The position numbers and the translations under genes were made by a program. This document shows, one piece after another, positions 34,367 through 40,706 of a stretch of DNA of 40,706 nucleotides. Positions within the stretch are counted from its first letter, which is position 1. Every line of letters begins with the position of its first letter. Origin of the DNA: Saprospiraceae bacterium. Its GTDB lineage: Bacteria > Bacteroidota > Bacteroidia > Chitinophagales > Saprospiraceae. Location of the stretch: positions 1 through 40,706 of the forward strand of contig JAKVCV010000029.1 in the NCBI GenBank assembly GCA_022448945.1, given 5' to 3'. A model generated the notes under the pieces. That model worked only from the letters and a program-made list of their open reading frames with translations, was not told where the DNA came from and searched no databases.

Positions 34367-35023
34367 ATGAAATCTTTCCCTTTTTGGACAATTAAGTTTT
34401 TTAAGATACTAATTCTTACTGCAATATTTGGTATTACATTTATTTTTCTTTCTAATTATTGGGTTCTATCGAATACTAAATCAGGTATTTATAATGATGT
34501 TAATCAAATTGCATATAGTGATGTTGCACTTGTCCTAGGAACCAGTAAATCCTTTAATGGACGTGATGAAAACCCTTTCTTTACCAACAGGATACTCGCA
34601 GCAGCAGATTTGTTTTTTAAAGGTAAGGTCAAGCATGTTCTGGTAAGCGGAGATAATAGTTCCAAATTTTATAATGAACCGATGGATATGCGTAAAGCAC
34701 TTTTGAAACTTGGAGTTCCTGACACATGTATTACAATGGATTTTGCAGGGTTGCGTACCTTTGACTCTATTGTAAGAAGTAATAAAATCTTTCAACAAAA
34801 AAGGATTACAGTTGTTTCACAACAGTTTCATAATTACAGAGCATTGTTCATTGCAAGTTATTATGGTATAGATGCAATAGCTTATAATGCTGATTATCCC
34901 TCTAAGGCAAATTATAAAATCCTTTTCAGAGAAATCTTTGCACGTTCTAAGGCAATTTTAGATCTCTATTTCTTGCAAACTCGACCTAAGTACTTGGGGG
35001 ACAAGGTAAAAATCAGGGTTTGA
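34367..35023 (+). CDS. SanA/YdcF-like DUF218 membrane-anchored protein
   Basis: 218 residues. One N-terminal membrane segment (KFFKILILTAIFGITFIFLSN) anchors a DUF218 (ElyC/SanA/YdcF) domain in the periplasm. Visible blocks are DVALVLGTSKSFNGRDENPF, KVKHVLVSGDN, MRKALLKLGVPDTCITMDFA, LRTFDSIVRSNKIF and the ITVVSQQFHNYRALFIA strand-helix. The GTS and SGDN elements correspond to the conserved loops. SanA-type proteins influence envelope permeability and vancomycin resistance at high temperature in enteric bacteria; the reaction is not known. It stands alone between the HD gene and tpiA. Confidence 0.88.
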   Translation: MKSFPFWTIKFFKILILTAIFGITFIFLSNYWVLSNTKSGIYNDVNQIAYSDVALVLGTSKSFNGRDENPFFTNRILAAADLFFKGKVKHVLVSGDNSSKFYNEPMDMRKALLKLGVPDTCITMDFAGLRTFDSIVRSNKIFQQKRITVVSQQFHNYRALFIASYYGIDAIAYNADYPSKANYKILFREIFARSKAILDLYFLQTRPKYLGDKVKIRV

Positions 35024-35192
35024 TATCATTATTTTAAATTTTATATTATAAATTAATTTGTTGCTATCAAGAACAAATTGAATGTTTCTGTTTATGATCA
35101 ATATATTTATTTGAATCATACATATACTAACATGTTTTTTTAGTAAAAATAAACTTCAATTATCCTTAATTAAAAAATTGTTAAAAATTACT

Positions 35193-35200
35193 TATTTTTG
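35193..35200 (+). promoter_or_regulatory. Candidate -7 box of tpiA
   Basis: TATTTTTG matches TAnnTTTG and lies 87 bases before the ATG. No TTG box sits at the standard distance, so support is limited. Confidence 0.35.
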
Positions 35201-35287
35201 TTTCGAAATAGAAAAATTACCTTTTTCCTCTTTTTAGAGAATTACTGTTTCCATTTATAATGATTAATTAAAAGAAAAAAACAATTT

Positions 35288-36055
35288 ATGAGTCGTCAGC
35301 TGATGGTTGCAGGTAATTGGAAGATGAATAAAAACCTTATTGAAGCCTTTACTCTTGCTAGTGAAGTAATCTCTAAAGCCAAAAAACTTTCAGGAGCTGT
35401 TGAAATAGTTTTAGCGCCTCCAACACCATATTTACATACGATTAATAGCATGACTAAAGATCTTTCATATGTCAAAGTCGCTGCTCAAAATTGTCATTTT
35501 GAACAAAATGGTGCTTTTACTGGTGAAGTTTCTGCTGAAATGTTAAATTCAATGCAATTAGCGTATGTGATTATAGGACATTCAGAGCGCAGGAAATTTT
35601 TTGGTGAACATAATAATATTCTATCTAGGAAAGTTTCAGCAGCAATAAATGAAGGCTTAAAGGTTATTTTTTGTTGTGGCGAACCCTTAGATATTAGAGA
35701 AGCGAATACGCAACAAGGTTTTGTCCAAAAGCAGCTCGAAGAAAGCTTGTTTCATTTATCTGTAGAGCAAATGGAAAAAGTTGTGCTTGCTTATGAACCA
35801 GTATGGGCCATAGGTACAGGGAAAACTGCAACTCCAGCCCAGGCTCAATCAATGCATTACTTTTTGCGTAATTTAATTCGAGCAAAATATACGGATAAAC
35901 TTGCTGATAATTGTACAATTCTTTATGGAGGAAGTTGCAATCCATCTAATGCTGCTTCTTTGTTTGAAAACGTAGATGTTGATGGTGGTTTAGTAGGTGG
36001 TGCATCATTGCAATCTGATAAGTTTATTCAAATTGTTAATGCTTTAAGTAACTAA
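35288..36055 (+). CDS. tpiA: Triosephosphate isomerase
   Basis: 255 residues, standard length. It interconverts dihydroxyacetone phosphate and glyceraldehyde 3-phosphate in glycolysis. Catalytic and binding residues are visible: N10 and K12 in AGNWKMN, the electrophilic His in VIIGHSERRKFFGE, and the catalytic Glu in VLAYEPVWAIGTGKT followed by loop 6. The phosphate-binding element is in ILYGGSCNPSNAASLF and VDGGLVGGASL. It starts with ATG and is preceded by an AT-rich leader. A hairpin-like stretch lies at its stop codon. Confidence 0.99.
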   Translation: MSRQLMVAGNWKMNKNLIEAFTLASEVISKAKKLSGAVEIVLAPPTPYLHTINSMTKDLSYVKVAAQNCHFEQNGAFTGEVSAEMLNSMQLAYVIIGHSERRKFFGEHNNILSRKVSAAINEGLKVIFCCGEPLDIREANTQQGFVQKQLEESLFHLSVEQMEKVVLAYEPVWAIGTGKTATPAQAQSMHYFLRNLIRAKYTDKLADNCTILYGGSCNPSNAASLFENVDVDGGLVGGASLQSDKFIQIVNALSN

Positions 36056-36090
36056 AACTATAAAGTTATACAGTTTAAGCTATAGTTTTC
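36054..36090 (+). terminator. Possible terminator of tpiA
   Basis: AAAACTATA (36054-36062) pairs with TATAGTTTT (36081-36089) across an 18-base loop, starting inside the stop codon. The T-rich stretch after it is interrupted (TTTTCGTTTTAG), and the stem is AT-rich, so this is a weak call. Confidence 0.4.
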
Positions 36091-36256
36091 GTTTTAGTTC
36101 TTATAAAATGATTTTTTTTAAATATTAAATCACAAATCTATATTTTCTTGCGTTCTATATATGACTTACTTAATGTTTAGTTAACAAGATAATTTTTTTA
36201 CTTATAGACAATACTTTTTTACACAATAGCAGTATCCAATTTTAACACCTCTCAAG

Positions 36257-39200
36257 ATGAAAATCCTCCTTCCATTTCTTAGTAGAGTGAGTTTATTAAG
36301 CTTACTAATTCTATGTACTTACTTTTCTTCTTTTGCAAGCCATAATGTAGGTTGTACAATAACTTATACTTGCTTGGGGGCCAGTCAATATCAATTTACG
36401 ATGACTTGTTATCGAGATTGTAATGGTATTAATATGCCTGCTACTACTTCTCTTAGTTTTGATAATAATGGTAGTTGTGGAGGTAGTGTAGCTAATCTTT
36501 CAATGCCGAATGTACCTTCTTTGTCAGGAATAGATGTTTCTCAACTTTGTAATCCAGGGTCATCTTCCTGTCAATCAGGAACACAACAGGGGACAGAACA
36601 GTGGGTCTATCAAGGAATAACTACTTTGCCTGCTGGATGTACATGGACAGCTAGTTATGGTACCTGTTGTCGTTCTGGAGCAATAACAAACTTACAGAAT
36701 CCTAGTAGTCAAGGTACTTACGTTTCTACAACGGTTAATACAACCACTTTTCCTTGTAATAATTCAGTCCAATTTTCGAATTTACCTATTATTTATACTT
36801 GTGATAGTACTTTAACTTTTTATAATCCAGGTGCTTTTGACCCTGATGGGGATACATTAGTTTTTACTCTAGTGAATCCACAAGATAATCCTCCTGCTAA
36901 TATTCCTTATGTTGCTGGATTGGGTGTAAATAACCCTATTGAAATTGTCCCTACTACAACTTTCCAATTTGATCCAATAACAGGTGAAATTATTTTTATG
37001 CCAGCAGATAACCTTCCTCAGGTTGTCGTTGTTGCAATGCGAATAGATGAAATTAGAAATGGTGTTGTTATTGCATCTACTATTAGAGAAGTACAGATAG
37101 TAGTTTTGACAAATTGTAACAATGATGCTCCGCAGGTTGATTCTAATGGTGTCCAGGGGTCTGCTATTACTATTCTTGGAACAAGTCTGGAATTATGTAG
37201 AGGAAGTTTTTCTGAATTTAAACTTGTTATTGAAGATCCTAACGGTGATACACTTTCTGTAAGTAGTAACGTTGTTTCAGCTATTCCTGGTGCCGTAATT
37301 AATTATACTCTTGATACAACTGTTCCTGATTCTGTAATTATTACTTTTACTGTAAATTCAATTAATCTTACTCCGGGTGTTTACCCGTTTACAATCAACA
37401 TTTCTGATAACGCGTGCCCTGTTCCATCGGTCCAATTTATGGGATTTGCTCTAAAGGTATACGGAGCAAATTATACAAATACTGTATATTGTAGGAATGA
37501 TGTCGACCCTGTGCCTGTAATAATTGGGGACTCTTTAGGGGTCTTTAATCAGTTGTTTACTAATCCACCTGGTTTGGTAATGGATTCTATAACAGGTATT
37601 ATTGACCTAGACTCATCTGCTGTAGGCACATATGATATTATTTATACATTGGATTCTGTTTCTATATGCCCATCAGATTCTATAACAATAACAATTGTTG
37701 ATATACCTGATCCTTCTTTTAGTTATCCAAGTGCATTATGGTGTCGACAAGGGGTGGACCCTACTCCAGTTGTTACTGGTACACCTGGTGGAATTTTTTC
37801 TTCTGATGCGGGTGTTTCAATAAATCAGATTACGGGAGTTATTGATATATCTGCAACTACTCTTGGACAACACATCATATACTATGATGTTATCGGTGGC
37901 ACCTGTGCTTCTCAGGATAGTTTTATTATTGATGTAATGGAAATGGCTAACTTTGCCGCGACTTCAAGTCAATATTTTATTTGCCCTAATGTTATTGATA
38001 CGTTACAGCTCGGGATAAATGTAACATATAATGGGACAGCACCTCCTAATCAATCTATTTTGTGGTCACCTAATGTCAATATTTCAAATGTGAATATCGC
38101 AAACCCCGATGTTTATTTATTGACACCTCAAAATTATTATTTGACTTATAATGATAGTTTTTGTCCCCCAATGGCAGATACTATATCCATTACTGCACCT
38201 TATCCAACAGTAATTAATCCTACTTCAGATATTGTATTATGTAATGGGAATTCTGCACAAATTGGCGCTTCTGTAGCTACGGGTCCGGGTAATCAAAACT
38301 TTAGTTTTACGGGACCTACTCTTTTAACAGTAGAAGATACTACTTTTGTCCCTCTAAATATATCGGGTGTAGCACCTTCATTAATGAATTCTGCATTGAT
38401 TGCATCTATGTCATTATGTATGGATATATCGGTTAATGCTATTGGGCATCTTTCTATTTTCCTTATAGCACCCAGTGGAGAAACAGTACAGATAACAAAT
38501 AAACATGGAGGATTAGCTACAACATTAGTAAATGCTACATTTTCAACAGACCCATTAAACTTGCCTTTAGCGCCTTACGCAGCGCCTTTCCCATTTATGC
38601 CTGCCAATTCTTCATTTTTCCCTTTAGGAGGAATAACTGGATTTAATGGTTTTGTAGGTGCAACGACAAATGGGGTTTGGAACTTAATGATTGTTCATGA
38701 AAATGGAGGATTAAGCACACTGAATGGAACTTTGAATAATTGGTGTTTAAATTTTCAAGATTTGTCTTTTGCTACATTTGAATGGTCTCCAAATGATACA
38801 ACAATAACATGTACGCAATGTGATAGTCCTACTGTTAATCCAGTTGTAAATAGTACATATACCGTTATTGCAACCAATTTATTTGGCTGTACAGATACTG
38901 CAGCTGTTAATGTTGTAATGGATACAATTTTACCTTCTGCAGTAATTAGTTGTGGAACCCCTACTACGAATAGTGTTCTCTTTGAATGGGTTCCAGTTTT
39001 TGGTGCTTCTGGGTATACGGCTATTGTAGATGGCACTTCCCAATCTTTAGGTGCTAATGTAGATTCACTCCTAATTACAGGTCTTTCCACTGGGCAATGT
39101 GTTACTTTAGTTTTGATTCCACTTTCTGGAAATACTTGCGTTGATGGCCCCCCTGATACATTGGTTTGCTGTGCTTCAAATTGTACTTTAATTGATCCGT

Positions 39201-40706
39201 TGGTTATAAATGCTAATGGACCTACAACATTTTGTACAGGACAATCTGTTGTTCTCGATGCGGGGCCAGGATTTGTATCATATAATTGGTCTACTTCTGA
39301 AATTACGCAAGCAATAAGTGTAAACACTTCTCAATTGGTGTCAGTAACTACAACTGATAATAATGGATGTATTGATACAGGATCTATAACTATTTTAGTT
39401 GTTCCTGGGCCAGCTCCTACAATTATAGCCAATGGTATAACCTCAATTTGTGATGGTGATTCCATTACTCTTGATGCAGGAGCTGGCTTCAACAGCTATG
39501 CGTGGAGTCCTGCTGGTAACACTCAAAATATAATCGTATCCAGTTCTGGTATGCAGGTTGTAACTGTTACTGATGCAGTCGGCTGCGAAGGATATGACAG
39601 TATACTTGTCACTGTAGGAACACCCATACTGACGCCCATGTCAGGAAACAATATGTCTTGTAACGGAATCATTCCACCCGATGGTTCAGCAACTATTTCA
39701 CCATCCGGAGGATATGGAACCTATACGTATAATTGGAGTTCAGGCGGTCAAACAACTGCTACAGCAACTGGTCTTTCTGTTGGTTCCCATACGGTTACTG
39801 TAACAGATAGTCTAGGTTGTTTTTCTATAGACTCAATTACGATTAGTGAACCCACTTCAGTTACTGCAACAAGTAGCAGCACAGATGCTTCTTGTGGTGG
39901 TGCTTCTGATGGTACTGCTACGGCAGTAGGTTCGGGTGGAGCAGGACCATATACCTATGTATGGAGCACTCTGCCTGCACAATCCACAGCATTAGCCACC
40001 GGCCTGAATGCTGCAATTGGTATTTATACAGCTACAGTGAGTGATACAAATGGATGTTCTCAAATAACAACCGTTACAATATCAGAACCTTCACAAATGA
40101 CAGCCACAATAACAACAACACCTATAAGTTGTAATGGTGGTGATGATGGCATTGCAACAATTGTTGTAGCAGGTGGCTCGCCTTCTTATACCTTTGATTG
40201 GGGCAATGGGTCTACAACTTCAACTACGAGTCCTGGTTCTCCATTTGGAACAGCAGGGGTTCAAACGGTAACGGTAACTGATGGTAATGGCTGCACTATA
40301 ACAGAAAATTATACAATTACAGAACCATCGGCTTTAAACTTTACAATTGGAACTACCGATGCTTCATGTAATGGCTATTCTGATGGTACAGCAAGCATTA
40401 ATGTAAGCGGAGGCGTAGGTGGATTCACCTATGTATGGAACACAAGTTCTCAAACTACTGCTACAGCAACAGGACTTTTGACTGGATTGCATTGTGTGAC
40501 CGCCACAGATGCAAATGGTTGTTCAGTAGACACCTGTATTCAAGTAAACGAACCATCTGGCTTTAGCCCTCCTACATTCACCCCTTTAAATGTTTCTTGT
40601 TTTGGTGGGAATGACGGACAATTAAATGTAAATGTCACAGGAAGTGTTTCTCCTTATTCATACTTATGGAATATAAATAATCAAACTACGACAACAGCAA
40701 CAGGAT
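36257..40706 (+). CDS. Giant secreted SprB-repeat adhesin-like protein (3' end outside window)
   Basis: From ATG 36257 the frame stays open for 1483 codons to the window edge; I found no stop. A signal peptide is at 1-27 (LLPFLSRVSLLSLLILC, cleavage near FASH). A Cys-rich head follows (C33, C39 and the CYRDCNG element) with FDPDGD and EDPNGD calcium-type turns to about 430. Several beta modules follow, then a proprotein-convertase P-domain-like unit at about 704-834 (LIASMSLCMDISVNAIGHLS, FLIAPSGETVQI, GVWNLMIVHENGG), a FN3-like unit at about 894-972 and two Ig-like units with SICDGDSITLDAG-type starts (977-1121). At least five SprB-type repeats of about 78 residues begin at 1122, each with SCNG or SCGG near the start, DG, a W-S/N-T core, VTVTD-x-x-GC and an EP boundary. 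SprB is the gliding adhesin exported by the T9SS. The missing C-terminus probably holds a sorting domain. Confidence 0.93.
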   Translation, partial: MKILLPFLSRVSLLSLLILCTYFSSFASHNVGCTITYTCLGASQYQFTMTCYRDCNGINMPATTSLSFDNNGSCGGSVANLSMPNVPSLSGIDVSQLCNPGSSSCQSGTQQGTEQWVYQGITTLPAGCTWTASYGTCCRSGAITNLQNPSSQGTYVSTTVNTTTFPCNNSVQFSNLPIIYTCDSTLTFYNPGAFDPDGDTLVFTLVNPQDNPPANIPYVAGLGVNNPIEIVPTTTFQFDPITGEIIFMPADNLPQVVVVAMRIDEIRNGVVIASTIREVQIVVLTNCNNDAPQVDSNGVQGSAITILGTSLELCRGSFSEFKLVIEDPNGDTLSVSSNVVSAIPGAVINYTLDTTVPDSVIITFTVNSINLTPGVYPFTINISDNACPVPSVQFMGFALKVYGANYTNTVYCRNDVDPVPVIIGDSLGVFNQLFTNPPGLVMDSITGIIDLDSSAVGTYDIIYTLDSVSICPSDSITITIVDIPDPSFSYPSALWCRQGVDPTPVVTGTPGGIFSSDAGVSINQITGVIDISATTLGQHIIYYDVIGGTCASQDSFIIDVMEMANFAATSSQYFICPNVIDTLQLGINVTYNGTAPPNQSILWSPNVNISNVNIANPDVYLLTPQNYYLTYNDSFCPPMADTISITAPYPTVINPTSDIVLCNGNSAQIGASVATGPGNQNFSFTGPTLLTVEDTTFVPLNISGVAPSLMNSALIASMSLCMDISVNAIGHLSIFLIAPSGETVQITNKHGGLATTLVNATFSTDPLNLPLAPYAAPFPFMPANSSFFPLGGITGFNGFVGATTNGVWNLMIVHENGGLSTLNGTLNNWCLNFQDLSFATFEWSPNDTTITCTQCDSPTVNPVVNSTYTVIATNLFGCTDTAAVNVVMDTILPSAVISCGTPTTNSVLFEWVPVFGASGYTAIVDGTSQSLGANVDSLLITGLSTGQCVTLVLIPLSGNTCVDGPPDTLVCCASNCTLIDPLVINANGPTTFCTGQSVVLDAGPGFVSYNWSTSEITQAISVNTSQLVSVTTTDNNGCIDTGSITILVVPGPAPTIIANGITSICDGDSITLDAGAGFNSYAWSPAGNTQNIIVSSSGMQVVTVTDAVGCEGYDSILVTVGTPILTPMSGNNMSCNGIIPPDGSATISPSGGYGTYTYNWSSGGQTTATATGLSVGSHTVTVTDSLGCFSIDSITISEPTSVTATSSSTDASCGGASDGTATAVGSGGAGPYTYVWSTLPAQSTALATGLNAAIGIYTATVSDTNGCSQITTVTISEPSQMTATITTTPISCNGGDDGIATIVVAGGSPSYTFDWGNGSTTSTTSPGSPFGTAGVQTVTVTDGNGCTITENYTITEPSALNFTIGTTDASCNGYSDGTASINVSGGVGGFTYVWNTSSQTTATATGLLTGLHCVTATDANGCSVDTCIQVNEPSGFSPPTFTPLNVSCFGGNDGQLNVNVTGSVSPYSYLWNINNQTTTTATG

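Noticed and set aside
38755-39327. 190-codon minus-strand open frame inside the giant adhesin
   Set aside because: The plus-strand frame is uninterrupted and has domain-level sense. The minus-strand frame has repeat-derived low complexity and no signal of its own.
39622-40706. Repeats at the right edge as a DNA repeat array or CRISPR
   Set aside because: The periodicity is about 235 bases and reflects SprB-type protein repeats in one open frame, with diverged codons and no short constant spacer-repeat layout.

Overview
The window looks like a chromosomal segment of a member of the Bacteroidota. Several independent signs agree: a type IX secretion (T9SS) C-terminal sorting domain, a giant SprB-repeat surface protein, a CarboxypepD_reg/DUF5686-type outer-membrane protein, a divergent LptD-like barrel next to amidase and MlaD-type genes, promoters of the TTTG-N19-TAnnTTTG type (clearest before rplU), and a low GC content with weak ribosome binding sites. 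No tRNA, rRNA, CRISPR array or insertion sequence was recognised.

Bases 1-10089 form an accessory island that I could not match to a described system. Six complete genes (1243, 1652, 3418, 5660, 7059, 8607) start with the same type of roughly 60-residue helix-loop-helix module. The loop often has an EF-hand-like spacing (D-G-x-[IV]-x-x-x-E), and the second helix has regularly spaced hydrophobic residues. The open frame at the left edge (1-1173) probably ends its first visible stretch with the tail of the same module. Behind this tag the proteins differ: nothing else (two small proteins), a peptidoglycan-binding-like domain plus a putative caspase-fold (clan CD-like) His/Cys unit (two tandem 535-residue paralogues), a LysM domain plus two C-terminal hydrophobic segments, and a long helical protein with one hydrophobic helix. 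One constant N-terminus with variable, toxin-like or envelope-directed cargo is the layout expected of a set of effectors or cargo proteins sharing a delivery or assembly tag, for example for a contractile injection system or phage-tail-like particle. No structural injection genes are in the window, so this is inference. An SRPBCC gene (5103) and a lysine-rich gene without the N-terminal tag (6337) lie inside the island. Individual terminators separate many of the genes, so the island reads as a string of short transcription units.

Bases 10148-25789 are mostly housekeeping: an ABM-fold monooxygenase-like gene, recQ, a T9SS-exported protein, a two-gene membrane unit with an MBOAT/wax-synthase-like acyltransferase, rplU-rpmA with a strong promoter and terminator, der, a DUF1295 membrane protein, a DUF5686 outer-membrane protein, a small TPR-like protein, glnS and the E1-beta subunit of pyruvate dehydrogenase.

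Bases 25839-36055 are largely envelope-related: an LptD-like outer-membrane protein divergent from an operon of a secreted N-acetylmuramoyl-L-alanine amidase (with SPOR-like tail) and two tandem MlaD/MCE proteins. All three operon members appear to use GTG or TTG starts. They are followed by a carboxypeptidase-regulatory-like secreted protein, an HD-type phosphohydrolase, a SanA/YdcF-like DUF218 protein and tpiA. From 36257 to the right edge runs an uninterrupted frame of at least 1483 codons encoding a secreted mosaic adhesin: signal peptide, Cys-rich head, P-domain, FN3/Ig-like modules and at least five SprB-type repeats. It continues beyond the window.
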